DNA of 64,000 nucleotides from Rathayibacter iranicus NCPPB 2253 = VKM Ac-1602 (lineage in GTDB: Bacteria; Actinomycetota; Actinomycetes; Actinomycetales; Microbacteriaceae), in NCBI RefSeq assembly GCF_003149025.1, contig NZ_QGDV01000001.1:62001-126000 (forward strand), written 5' to 3'. Each line of letters opens with the position of its first letter. The stretch's first letter is position 1. The translations under genes and the position numbers were made by a program. This document shows positions 8,373 to 16,500 of the stretch, in pieces. The notes below the pieces were generated by a model. The model was not told the DNA's origin and ran no database searches. It was given only the letters and a program-made list of their open reading frames with translations.

Positions 8373-9041
8373 AGTGCCCTCGGGAAGCTCGTCTTGTCGC
8401 TGTCTCCGCGTGTGCGGTGGGTGGTCGACGCCGTGTCGAAGGTGACCCTCTCCGTCCCTGTGGACGCTCTCGAACCGGTCGATGATCGCCTGGTCGACGT
8501 TGGTCTGCTCGGTGACCTCGCACGCGCATGTCAGCTGCGCCGTCGCCTGGAATTCTGCTACACGAAACAGGATGGGCAGACGGTTGTGCGCCGCGCCGAC
8601 CCTCGCTCTCTGGTGAACACTGTTCGGCGTTGGTATCTCGTCGCGTTCGATATCGACGCCGGCGAGTGGCGCACCTACCGCGTGGACCGTGTCTCCGAGG
8701 TGCAGGTGATGGACTTCCCTGCGCGGTCGCACGAGTTCCCGGGTCGGAATGTCGAGGAGTGGGTGACGGGGCAGCTCGCTGCCGGGTGGCAGCAGGTCAC
8801 GGCAACGGTCCGAGTGCACGCGCCGAGAGAGGCGGTGAGTCGGTGGGTGGCGCCGGCCTGGGGAGTCGTGGAGGAGGAGTCACCCGGGGTCACGATTGTC
8901 CGAGCGGGAGCGGACACGTACGAGTCGATAGCCCGCTGGCTTCTGCTTGTGCAGTCGGATATTGATGTCATCGAGCCGGACGAGTTGCGGGTTGCGTTCC
9001 GCCGGGTCGCGAGACAGGCCGATCGAGCGGGCCGTGAGTAA
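8373..9041 (+). pseudogene. WYL-domain transcriptional regulator lacking its HTH
   Basis: About 222 residues of a YafY/PafBC-type regulator. It shows the linker (SALGKLVLSLSPRV), the WYL domain (LEFCYTKQDGQTVVRRADP, then VRRWYLVAFDIDAGEWRTYR, DRVSEVQ) and the C-terminal WCX extension (ATVRVHAPREAV ... GADTYESIARWLL). The N-terminal winged helix that should precede SALGKL is absent, and the upstream frame reads into unrelated sequence. Without DNA binding the product is probably non-functional as a regulator. It lies in a zone of decaying genes. Confidence 0.75.
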
Positions 9042-9083
9042 GGGAGGCGGGCCGGCCCTTCCTGAGGGGTCGGCCCGTTGCAC

Positions 9084-10265
9084 TCACCGGAGGGGGCGGA
9101 GCGGGCGGAGGGGGCGGAGGGGGCGGAAGAACTCTGTCAGGTCCTGGATGAGCAGTGTCGGCTCTTCGAGAGCTGCGAAGTGCCCACCCCTGTCCGCAAC
9201 GTCGGTCCAGCGGGTGATGGTGTTCTCTCGTTCGGCGTACCGGCGGATGCCGACGTCATGGGCGAACATGATCACGCCGGTGGGTACGCCGGAGGGCTCC
9301 TTGACAGCTCCCCATGCGGAGTGTTGTGCGTAACCGATGTAGGCGGCGGTGGCGGCGGTCGCCGTGAACCAGTACAACGACACGTTGGTGAGGAGGCGGT
9401 CGAGTGAGACGACTGTCTCGGGCAGCGCCTCGGAGGGGACCGTCCACTTGTGGAACTTGTCGAAGATCCACGCGAGCTGGCCCGCCGGTGAATCGGTGAG
9501 GCCCGCCGCGAGTGTCTGGGGTCTCGTGGACTGGATCGAGATGTAGCCGTATTCCTCCTGCATAAAGGTCTGTACCCGCCCCAGACGATCCAGTTCCAGC
9601 GGCGTCAACGTGGCCAGGTCGGCTTCGGTCGGGGCCCGCAACGGCGTCCCGAGCGTGCCGTTGACGTGCACGCCGACCACGGCCTCAGGTGCCGACCGGG
9701 CGATCTCAGGCGAGACTGCCGCCCCGATGTCCCCACCCTGGACGCCGTACCGGTCGTAGCCCAGACGCTCCATCAGCGCGGCCCACGTCCGTCCGATCCT
9801 GGCGGCATCCCAGTCGCCTTCCGCGACCGGGCTCGAGAACCCGAATCCGGGGAGCGAAGGAATCACCAGATCGAACGCGTCCGCCGGGTGTCGACCGTGC
9901 GATCCCGGGTCGGTGAGCGGCCCGATGAGGTCCACGAACTCCACGAAGGATCCCGGCCAGCCGTGAGTGAGCAGTAGGGGAAGCGCCCCTGCCACGGTCG
10001 ACCGAATGTGGAGGAAGTGGATCGTCTGACCCTCGATGACGGTCGTGAACTGCGGGATTTCGTTCAGCTCTGCCTGCGCAGCAACCCAGTCGTACTCCTC
10101 CGCCCAGTACTCGGTCATCCGACGTAGGTACCCGACCGGGACTCCGGTGCGCCAGTCGTCACCCGGCAGCGGGGGCGAGAAGCGGGTCGCGCGGAGCCGG
10201 CTCCTGAGGTCCTCGATCGAGTTCATCGGTATCTCGATCCGAAACGGATGGATCTGGTCGCTCAT
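9084..10265 (-). CDS. epoxide hydrolase (EHN-type alpha/beta hydrolase)
   Basis: 393 residues, hydrolysing epoxides to diols. The epoxide hydrolase N-terminal domain covers residues 1-110 (HPFRIEIPMNSIEDLRSRL, then WAEEYDW). The core follows with the oxyanion motif HGWPGS, the nucleophile motif GGDIGA (Asp), lid tyrosines in the region after residue 220, and the catalytic His in GGHFAALEEP. The start ATG at 10265 is placed where the domain begins. The C-terminus ends in four copies of a Pro-Leu-Arg unit encoded by a 9-bp tandem repeat. It is divergent from a second epoxide hydrolase 238 bases away, which implies shared regulation. Confidence 0.88.
   Translation of the reverse strand: MSDQIHPFRIEIPMNSIEDLRSRLRATRFSPPLPGDDWRTGVPVGYLRRMTEYWAEEYDWVAAQAELNEIPQFTTVIEGQTIHFLHIRSTVAGALPLLLTHGWPGSFVEFVDLIGPLTDPGSHGRHPADAFDLVIPSLPGFGFSSPVAEGDWDAARIGRTWAALMERLGYDRYGVQGGDIGAAVSPEIARSAPEAVVGVHVNGTLGTPLRAPTEADLATLTPLELDRLGRVQTFMQEEYGYISIQSTRPQTLAAGLTDSPAGQLAWIFDKFHKWTVPSEALPETVVSLDRLLTNVSLYWFTATAATAAYIGYAQHSAWGAVKEPSGVPTGVIMFAHDVGIRRYAERENTITRWTDVADRGGHFAALEEPTLLIQDLTEFFRPLRPLRPLRPLR
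9091..9126. repeat. 9-bp tandem repeat at the 3' end of the epoxide hydrolase gene
   Basis: Four consecutive units of agggggcgg (the second is agcgggcgg) lie at the very end of the coding region and encode the PLR repeats of the C-terminus. Slippage of this tract would add or remove three residues without shifting the frame. Confidence 0.85.
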
Positions 10266-10503
10266 GAAGTCGTCCTTCGCTCGGGTGCTAATCGTCTGAT
10301 CGATCGAGTCACTGCGGCGACAGTACGGAGCAATGAGGACACATCCTGTCCTTCGCAAGCGGACCGTCTCGTGAACGCGCGAAAGGACTGCGCTCAGGAA
10401 ACTCAGGAGGATGGCGTGCGGTCACGTCTGGTCCCGGGGCCTCAACGGAGACCGGACCGGGGTGCGACGCCTCGTGTCCGTTCTCGGGCGTTACGGTCGA
10501 GCG

Positions 10504-11640
10504 ATGAAGCAGCATCGAACGTCGCGGCCCGTCCCCACAGTGTCGTCGGAGGAGTGGTCCGACCTGCGGGATCGCATCCGCCGGACCCGCTGGTCGCCCG
10601 AGTGGCCGGTCGAGGGCTGGTCGGCAGGAACGGACCGAGCCGAGTTGCGGCGGTTGGCCCGCCGTTGGTCCGAGGAGTTCGATTGGCCGACGCAGGAGCG
10701 GCGGATGCGCGAGCTGCCCTGGTCGCAGGCCGACTTCGATGGGACACCTCTGTCCTACCTCCGCTTCGAAGCCGAGACAGAGGGCAGGCTTCCGGTGGTG
10801 CTGACCAACGGCTGGCCCAGCTCCGCTCTGGAACTGGTTCCGCTCGCCGAGCGCCTCGCCTTCCCATCGCGGTTCGGCGGCGATCCAGCCGACGCGGCCA
10901 CCGTCGTCGTCCCCGCGCTGCCGGGCTTCCCGTTCTCGCCGCAGCGGCCGCGGCTGGACGAGCAAACCCACGACCTCTGGCATCGGCTGATGACGGAGGA
11001 GTTGGGCATCGCTCGCTACGTCGCCCACGGAGGCGACCTGGGCGCGGGCATCACCTCGCGGCTGGCCGAGAATCACCCCGCGGCGGTCGCCGGCATCCAC
11101 CTGCTCGCCGTCGCTTCACCACAGCACGTGGAGGACGACTCCCTCTCCGCGGAAGAGCGCTCCTATCTCGACGAGGTACGGGAATGGTCCGACATCGAGG
11201 GCGCCTACGAGCATCAGCAGCAGACCCGGCCGCTCACCCTGGCTCCGGCACTGTCGGACTCTCCGGTCGGTCTGCTCGCCTGGATCCTCGAGAAGCACCG
11301 CGCCTGGAGCGATTGCGGAGGAGACCTCTCGATCCGCTTCGACGACGACTACCTGCTCACCCTCGCGTCGCTGTACTGGTTCACCGACTCGATCTCGACA
11401 TCCCTCCGCCCGTACTGGGAGTACGCGACCGGACGGACTGCTCGGGTCGGACGCGTCTCGGTGCCGACCGCGATCTCGATCTTCCCCGCAGACCTGACGC
11501 ACCCGCCGCGCAGTTGGGCGGAACGCACGTATGACGTCATTCGCTACACGCGCATGCCTCGCGGCGGCCATTTCGCCCCACACGAGGAGCCGGAGCTGCT
11601 CGCCGCCGACATCCGGACCCTCACGAGGCTGGTTCAGTAG
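10504..11640 (+). CDS. epoxide hydrolase-like alpha/beta hydrolase, divergent paralogue
   Basis: 378 residues from ATG 10504, after which the EHN domain starts (VPTVSSEEWSDLRDRIRRTRW). It is related to the neighbouring minus-strand epoxide hydrolase over its whole length: nucleophile motif GGDLGAGI, catalytic His in GGHFAPHEEPELLA. The oxyanion-hole motif normally reading HGWPGS is here NGWPSS, so the conserved His is replaced by Asn. The enzyme may therefore have altered activity or substrate range. Its divergent arrangement with the other hydrolase points to a common promoter region. Whether it still hydrolyses epoxides is open. Confidence 0.8.
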   Translation: MKQHRTSRPVPTVSSEEWSDLRDRIRRTRWSPEWPVEGWSAGTDRAELRRLARRWSEEFDWPTQERRMRELPWSQADFDGTPLSYLRFEAETEGRLPVVLTNGWPSSALELVPLAERLAFPSRFGGDPADAATVVVPALPGFPFSPQRPRLDEQTHDLWHRLMTEELGIARYVAHGGDLGAGITSRLAENHPAAVAGIHLLAVASPQHVEDDSLSAEERSYLDEVREWSDIEGAYEHQQQTRPLTLAPALSDSPVGLLAWILEKHRAWSDCGGDLSIRFDDDYLLTLASLYWFTDSISTSLRPYWEYATGRTARVGRVSVPTAISIFPADLTHPPRSWAERTYDVIRYTRMPRGGHFAPHEEPELLAADIRTLTRLVQ

Positions 11641-11973
11641 CGTCACTGGTTACGGCACCGCTCGCGCCCTTCTCATCCGCCGTTAGCCGGAAGGCGAGGT
11701 GTCCCGCAAGAGAATCGTTCATCGCGACACCGCGAGGGCGCGTCGCTCGGCGCGGAATCGCGGGCATCGTGGTGTCTTAGATGGCCCGCCGGATGAAATG
11801 CCCGCTGAGGGCACCTCTATTGACACACTTCTCGTATAGCTGTGGGGCCCGCCGCAGGTGTGCTGCGTGCCCCATTCCCTTAAGTCAGTTCGCGAATGAG
11901 AAAACGAGTTCTGCTACTGATCGCCTGAATCTTCTATTTCCATCGTTTTGCATAACCACACCTCTCCGCTATC
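11641..11973. other. 333-base noncoding stretch of lower GC
   Basis: No coding region is supported. From about 11810 to 11990 the base composition is clearly more AT-rich than the surroundings, with segments such as tgaatcttctatttccatcg. This suggests foreign or decaying DNA. No RNA gene or clear terminator was recognised. Confidence 0.4.
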
Positions 11974-12214
11974 TTATAGATTGGTGCGCAGAATTACGTC
12001 TTCTCGAGTGCCCGCTTCGTCGGCTGGGTTTCCTTTTAGGCGGTAGAAGTCCATGGAGCCTAAAGGCGCCCGCGTCACACGCATCCTCGTCCGCCCATCC
12101 CCAATCAACGACGCGCGTGAATGTCGATGGGTCATCACCTGAACTTGCGGAGTAGATCTCGACTGCATCGCCGGTCACGAAGTAATCCGGTATGGGGTCT
12201 GGATCGAACGAAGT
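11974..12214 (-). pseudogene. unidentified gene remnant with a frameshift
   Basis: The minus strand reads SFDPDPIPDYFVTGDAVEIY, then SASSGDDPSTFTRVVDWGWA and DEDACDAGAFRLHG. It must change frame near 12050 to continue as YRLKGNPADEAGTREDVILR and end TNL-stop. A stop codon (TAA, 12215-12217) sits directly before the visible start. The continuous sense across two frames indicates a shifted gene whose 5' part is gone. I do not recognise the family. Confidence 0.45.
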
Positions 12215-12520
12215 TTAAGGCCGCTCGATCGTGTACCGGGCGGACGCGCGTGCTACAGCCTCGGTCGGTGTCGCGCTCGCGCTGCCGCGAGGGGAGAAGT
12301 GGTGACGCATCACCACGAGAGGGCGTCTGACCACTGATCTACCGACTGCGAGGTATCGCGGCGGCGACACCCCGCCCGTACGGGTGCGTTCCTCGGGACG
12401 CCCGCGTCAGCAATGCGCGGGCAGTCCCAAGCTCCTGAGAAGCACCACATTCGGTTGACCGCCCCTGGATGAGGTCGCTAAACCGGATTCAACATTCACA
12501 ACTTGGAGGAGTGACCGGAC
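12215..12520. other. 306-base stretch without a gene
   Basis: High-GC sequence with no supported coding region. The last 50 bases (taaaccggattcaacattca, then an aaccttgg-type purine-rich ggaggag) hold the ribosome site and perhaps the promoter of the following small membrane gene. Confidence 0.35.
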
Positions 12521-13072
12521 ATGAGCGATCAGCGGGACCGGACTTCAGTAACGAGGAAATTCACGCCGTGGGGGTCTATGGGAATCTCATTCGTGGGGGT
12601 GACAGTCGGAAGTGTCGTCTCGGCGGCGGTGGGTGCACGCGATCCGTGGAACGTTGTGATCACTGCCGTGGCTGTTGCGGTTACTTTCCTGGTCGGCTGG
12701 GTGGTATTGAACCTCCTTCACCGTCAGCGCTCCCCGAAATTATCAGGAAAGGAAATCGATCATGATGAAATTTTGCACGAAGGTCGCGGCGACGGTGGTC
12801 GTGGCGGTAGCGCTGACCGCCGGCCCCGTCATGGCGGCATCTGCTGCGGATGCGTCTTTCGCGCACGACGCGCCCGCCGGAAGGGTGGTGCTGACGATGA
12901 CGGGTGGCTCCGCTTCGACAGTGACGTTCGACGTGGGAGGGGGAGCGCGGCCGGTGAAATTAGCGGGCGGCGGCGTCGGTGTTACGGATGGAACGATCAC
13001 CTCCGATGCGTTGCCGACGAGCATCCCTGTCGGAAAGGGGCGCACAGCGGCTGGTATCTGGTCTGTCGATGA
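12521..13072 (+). CDS. small membrane protein with an anomalous out-of-frame extension
   Basis: A strong ribosome site (ggaggag, 7-8 bases before ATG) starts MSDQRDRTSVTRKFTPWGSM. Two hydrophobic segments follow, at about residues 18-38 (ISFVGVTVGSVVSAAVGA) and 43-65 (NVVITAVAVAVTFLVGWVVL), and a basic end LLHRQRSPK. The frame then stays open to 13072, running about 90 residues through the next gene in another reading frame with Arg/Gly-rich, unnatural sequence. The original stop near codon 80 was probably lost. The real functional part is the first 75-80 residues. Adjacency to the secreted protein suggests a partner or immunity role, which is inference. Confidence 0.5.
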   Translation: MSDQRDRTSVTRKFTPWGSMGISFVGVTVGSVVSAAVGARDPWNVVITAVAVAVTFLVGWVVLNLLHRQRSPKLSGKEIDHDEILHEGRGDGGRGGSADRRPRHGGICCGCVFRARRARRKGGADDDGWLRFDSDVRRGRGSAAGEISGRRRRCYGWNDHLRCVADEHPCRKGAHSGWYLVCR

Positions 13073-13229
13073 CACAAACACGGTGACATTCCGCTTCACC
13101 GTCAACGCCAGCGGGGAAACGGTCCGCCTCAACAGCGACTGGGCCTCGGATGAGTGGGGCCACTGCGTGTCCAGTCGTGGTGTTGCCGGTGCAGCCGGGG
13201 GAGGCTTCCTCGGCGCCATCACCTGCTAA
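12762..13229 (+). CDS. secreted protein with a Cys-flanked Gly/Ala-rich C-terminus
   Basis: 155 residues. A clear Sec signal peptide (MMKFCTKVAATVVVAVALTA, cleavage probably after AASAA near residue 29) follows a ribosome site aggaaagg. The mature part is rich in Thr, Ser, Val and Gly (VVLTMTGGSASTVTFDVGGG, ITSDALPTSIPVGKGRTAAG, IWSVDDTNTVTFRF), suggesting beta structure. It ends WGHCVSSRGVAGAAGGGFLG then AITC. Two cysteines thus enclose a glycine/alanine-rich hydrophobic segment, reminiscent of class II bacteriocins. A decayed relative lies at 17829-18084. No family is recognised, and the bacteriocin idea is inference from composition and context. Confidence 0.6.
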   Translation: MMKFCTKVAATVVVAVALTAGPVMAASAADASFAHDAPAGRVVLTMTGGSASTVTFDVGGGARPVKLAGGGVGVTDGTITSDALPTSIPVGKGRTAAGIWSVDDTNTVTFRFTVNASGETVRLNSDWASDEWGHCVSSRGVAGAAGGGFLGAITC

Positions 13230-13237
13230 CTGCGAGG

Positions 13238-13271
13238 AAGGAAGGGAGCATGCCGCCGTGCCCCCTTCTTT
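13238..13271 (+). terminator. candidate terminator of the secreted-protein gene
   Basis: Arms aaggaagggagca (13238-13250) and tgcccccttcttt (13259-13271) pair with two mismatches, starting 9 bases after the stop codon and ending in a T-rich tract. Confidence 0.5.
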
Positions 13272-13776
13272 ACAGTCGCCATTATTAGAATCGGTGCGAG
13301 CCGAGTGGCGGCACATGCACCCCCGAGGCCGAGGCGGGACCGGAGGTGCTAATGGCCACAGTGCGCCTCCGATTGCCACCGACGGACAGTTCTCTACGTC
13401 TCCGGGAGTAATCACTTCGTTCAGTGGCGGTCCCGAGCGTCTGATGAGGGTCCAATGCGACGGTCGGGCTGACGCGCCTGCCAACGGCTGGGCGTAAGTG
13501 GCTCTCGTTGGGCGGAAGATTTCCCAATCCGATCCCAGAGAAGCGGTGGTGGCAAAACTAGGGCCCGTACTGCCCCTCGGCCGGCGGCAGATGCACGAGG
13601 TTGGAGCTGCATTGAGGGCGCGATTGGTGTTCGGGGTCTCCTCGTTGCCCTGACGATGCCCTCAGCGGCCGGCCGCTCAGTGACAGCGGCGTTCGTAGCA
13701 TCGGCTTGTTCCCAACCGAACAGTAGGACGTATGCTCGAAAGGCTCGTTCAAGCCCTGTCCTCTGGGGCGAGACGG
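13272..13776. other. 505-base stretch without a recognised gene
   Basis: Lies between the terminator of the secreted-protein gene and the 3' end of the minus-strand hydrolase. Frames open here have no convincing ribosome site or protein-like composition. I see no RNA gene. Confidence 0.4.
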
Positions 13777-14904
13777 TCAGAGTGTGGTGCTGCACCAGGT
13801 GCGCACGATGGCCTCGAAGCGCTCCGGGTCGGAGTTCCACTCAAGGGCGTGGCCGGCAGGATCCATGACAGCCAGGGTCGCCTTGTCGTGGGCCTCGCTG
13901 AACGTGCGCGTATCCCTAATCGGCGTGGTGCGGTCGCCTTCGGAGTGGATCACGAGTGCGGGGACCGGGAGCGAGGTTCCTTCTCCGGTCCAGTCGAGAG
14001 CGCCGAAATCGAGGGAGATCGGTGACCCGAGCATCCGACTGAAGACCGAGTTGCTCAATGCCGCGATGGCAGCTGCGGCCACGATGCGGGGAATGCCGAC
14101 GTTCATGGCGCTGTAAAGCACGCTGTTGCGCCAGCTGAGGACGGGGGAGATGAGAATCAGGCCGGCGATGCTTGAACGGTGCGCCGAGTCCGTGGCAAGG
14201 CGCAGGGCCATGGAGGCGCCGCTGGACCAGCCGACGATCACGATCCGCTGTGCTCCCTGCGCGACCGCGAAAGTGATCGCCGCCTCGATATCAGGCCATT
14301 CTGTCTGCCCGAGCGTGAACGCTCCAAGAGGCGCTGGTGGGCCTTCTCCGTCGCCGCGGAAGGACGGGACGAGTGACGTGTACCCGGTGTTTCTGAGGGT
14401 GTGCACCGAGCGGAAGGTCGCATCTCTGCCCGACAGGATGCCGTGGATGTGGATAGCCCACGTGTGTGCAGCATCGCTCTCGCCGGGAAAGAGCCAGGCT
14501 GGTGCCTCGCCTAACTCGGTGCGAACGACGACCTCGCGGGCGCGGTCATCGACGTCTCGCGCGGTCGCGAACACGTTGCCAATGGGGCGGCTCAGAGAGC
14601 CGGCAGCGGGCGAGGACGCGTCGACATCGAGGGTGAGGGCGCGTTCGATGCCCTCCGCTCCGGCCCGGACGATCGGACCGAGCACGGCGTGACGGGCCTC
14701 GTCGTCGTAGAGCAGCCCGAGAGTGCCGTCCTGCTTCGATATGGGCGTGACGCCGAGGACGATGCGGTCGGGCGCAGGTACGGCGAGGATCGGCGTCGGT
14801 CGACTGCGCTGGGGAGAGACAACGCGGCGTCCCACGGTGGCGACGAGCGCTGCGCCGGCTGCGCCGAACACAACAGCCGGGATTGCGACCCAGAGGAAGC
14901 CCAC
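13777..14904 (-). CDS. alpha/beta hydrolase with N-terminal membrane anchor
   Basis: 375 residues starting with one hydrophobic helix (FLWVAIPAVVFGAAGAALVA), so the enzyme is probably anchored with its catalytic domain outside. The hydrolase fold shows the HIHGILSG region, the nucleophile elbow VGWSSGASM (GxSxG with Ser), the acid in IHSEGDRTTPI and the catalytic His in DPAGHALEW, in the correct order. Substrate is unknown; closest in feel to bacterial S9/BAAT-like serine hydrolases. It ends 4 bases after the start side of the minus-strand MAB_1171c-type gene upstream (14909) and is probably the last gene of that operon. Confidence 0.75.
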   Translation of the reverse strand: MGFLWVAIPAVVFGAAGAALVATVGRRVVSPQRSRPTPILAVPAPDRIVLGVTPISKQDGTLGLLYDDEARHAVLGPIVRAGAEGIERALTLDVDASSPAAGSLSRPIGNVFATARDVDDRAREVVVRTELGEAPAWLFPGESDAAHTWAIHIHGILSGRDATFRSVHTLRNTGYTSLVPSFRGDGEGPPAPLGAFTLGQTEWPDIEAAITFAVAQGAQRIVIVGWSSGASMALRLATDSAHRSSIAGLILISPVLSWRNSVLYSAMNVGIPRIVAAAAIAALSNSVFSRMLGSPISLDFGALDWTGEGTSLPVPALVIHSEGDRTTPIRDTRTFSEAHDKATLAVMDPAGHALEWNSDPERFEAIVRTWCSTTL

Positions 14905-14908
14905 GTCC

Positions 14909-15859
14909 CTACGCCGCCTTCCGGAATCCGCTGCCGATGACCCGAGGAGTGAAGGCGTAGTCGTGGGCGATGAGCGAGCGCACTCGGGCGGTCGCGTGGC
15001 GGTCAGCGTCGGTGAATGCGACGTCCCCGCGAACTTCCGCGTTGGTGGTTATAACGAGAACGTGCTGAGCGTGTGCGATCAGCCGTCGGTCACTGAGGTA
15101 AGTGGTGATTCCCGGGCGCTGGATCAGCTTGTATCGGGCTGCGACTCGTGAGGCACGAATGACGACGAGTCGGTGTCCGATAGGCAAAACGATGGCTATC
15201 CATCCGATCCCCGACATGACGATGAGTAAACCAAGGAAGAACGGAATCTCGGAGGCATTCCAAGCGGAGTAACGGAAGGTGTCTCCGCCGTATCCGAAGT
15301 GAGACGCCGTGAGGAATCCGATTTCGATGAGGCATCCCGCTGTGGTGACGGCGGAGCCGATAATGAACACCAGTTGCATTCCGCGCCAGTTCAGCCGTGC
15401 ATTGAGGATCGAGGAGACGGCGAGCCATACAAGGGTTGTCATGTAGGCCGAGCCGTAAAGCCAGACGGCGGTTTGGTCGAGGCGGTCAATGATGAAATCG
15501 ACGCTGGTCTCTCCTCGGTCCCGGATGAGTAGGAACGGGACGATGTACGAGCCGAACATGACCGTGAGTTCCCACCGGCTGGCGATGCGGCCTTGCCCGC
15601 CGGCATGGAGACCGAGCGCTTCGCGGAAAAACCAGAACGCCGAAGTGGCCGCGAGGTCGCGAACGAGAGTGATGACGTTGGAGCCGCCCAACAGGGCGTC
15701 GTAGCTGTAGAACGAGATCGGGAAGCCGTAGGTGGTGAGCGAGACGGTACCGCTGACCGTGGCCCAGAACGCGGGCCGGGCGGCAGGCTTTGCGGCAGCG
15801 CGGGGTGCGCGGACAAGCACCAGCGCGATGAGGAGGGCGAGGCAAACCTGCTCGATCAT
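14909..15859 (-). CDS. MAB_1171c-type membrane protein (DUF6545-like)
   Basis: 316 residues from the ATG that overlaps the stop of the ImmA/IrrE gene as ATGA. At least seven hydrophobic segments run from the N-terminus (VCLALLIALVLVRAP) to about residue 235, including a Trp/Phe-rich TM at AAARPAFWATV-LTTYGFPISFYSYD. A soluble C-terminal tail follows (LIQRPGITTYLSDRRLIAHA, then AFTDADRHATARVRSLIAHD). This layout and its pairing with XRE and ImmA/IrrE genes match the actinobacterial MAB_1171c family putative transporters, from memory. The function is unknown. Co-translation with a protease gene suggests a membrane component of a stress- or signal-responsive module. Confidence 0.68.
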   Translation of the reverse strand: MIEQVCLALLIALVLVRAPRAAAKPAARPAFWATVSGTVSLTTYGFPISFYSYDALLGGSNVITLVRDLAATSAFWFFREALGLHAGGQGRIASRWELTVMFGSYIVPFLLIRDRGETSVDFIIDRLDQTAVWLYGSAYMTTLVWLAVSSILNARLNWRGMQLVFIIGSAVTTAGCLIEIGFLTASHFGYGGDTFRYSAWNASEIPFFLGLLIVMSGIGWIAIVLPIGHRLVVIRASRVAARYKLIQRPGITTYLSDRRLIAHAQHVLVITTNAEVRGDVAFTDADRHATARVRSLIAHDYAFTPRVIGSGFRKAA

Positions 15860-16398
15860 CCGAAGTACGTTTCCTCGCTTGTTCGATTGAGCGTCTGGAT
15901 GCGGCGGACCATTGCAAAAGCTATTTGCTCGATAGCGGTTTCCGCCTTGGCTTCTGAACTGTCCGGGTCGTCGGTCGGCGCGCAGAGGTGCGCGGCACCG
16001 TGCCTGCGGTCCGGGTGGATCAGGCGCGGGATTTGCTCGCTGAACCAGGCGTCGGGGGCGTAGGCGAAGAGGATGTGTGCCAGCTCGTGGCATGCGTTCT
16101 GGCTTTGGTAGTGCAGCTCGTCGCTCTCTCGGCAAACGATGGTGCCGAACTCGGCTGTGTCGATCCATAGGCCAGTGACGGTCTTCAAAGCAGTGCTGGC
16201 GGAGGCGATCAGGTAAACGGGCTTGCCGTAGACCTTCTCGACGGACGATTGGAGATCATCCCAAGTCGCGGCGGCCGGGAAGCCCAGCTTGGCCACGAAC
16301 TGGTCGGCGGCCTGAACGACCGATCCGCTCCGGGTTTGACCGTTGCGGCGAAGCATCCTCCATCGGCCGCGTCCTTGTTCCGCCGAGTCTGACGGCAT
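15856..16398 (-). CDS. ImmA/IrrE family metallo-endopeptidase
   Basis: About 180 residues. The zinc-binding motif HELAH occurs in QNACHELAHILFAY near residue 105, as in ImmA/IrrE/COG2856 proteases that cleave XRE-type repressors. A basic N-terminus and the linker FPAAATWDDLQSSVEKVYGK precede it. The ATG at 16398 is preferred because GGAG lies 7 bases upstream; the next ATG (16356) has its purine tract touching the start. The stop overlaps the next gene's start (ATGA), and the XRE gene lies 102 bases upstream. By family precedent its likely target is that regulator; this is inference. Confidence 0.75.
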   Translation of the reverse strand: MPSDSAEQGRGRWRMLRRNGQTRSGSVVQAADQFVAKLGFPAAATWDDLQSSVEKVYGKPVYLIASASTALKTVTGLWIDTAEFGTIVCRESDELHYQSQNACHELAHILFAYAPDAWFSEQIPRLIHPDRRHGAAHLCAPTDDPDSSEAKAETAIEQIAFAMVRRIQTLNRTSEETYFG

Positions 16399-16500
16399 TG
16401 ATGGACTCCATTCACGTCTGGCCGGGAGAAACGCATCTACCGTAGACGGCATTCCGGCCAGGAGCGCAGCTGCGCCACCCGACAGGACAGGTGAGGCGCG

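Noticed and set aside
10248-11534. Plus-strand 428-codon frame overlapping the second epoxide hydrolase
   Set aside because: Arg/Pro-rich shadow frame; the hydrolase frame carries all catalytic motifs.
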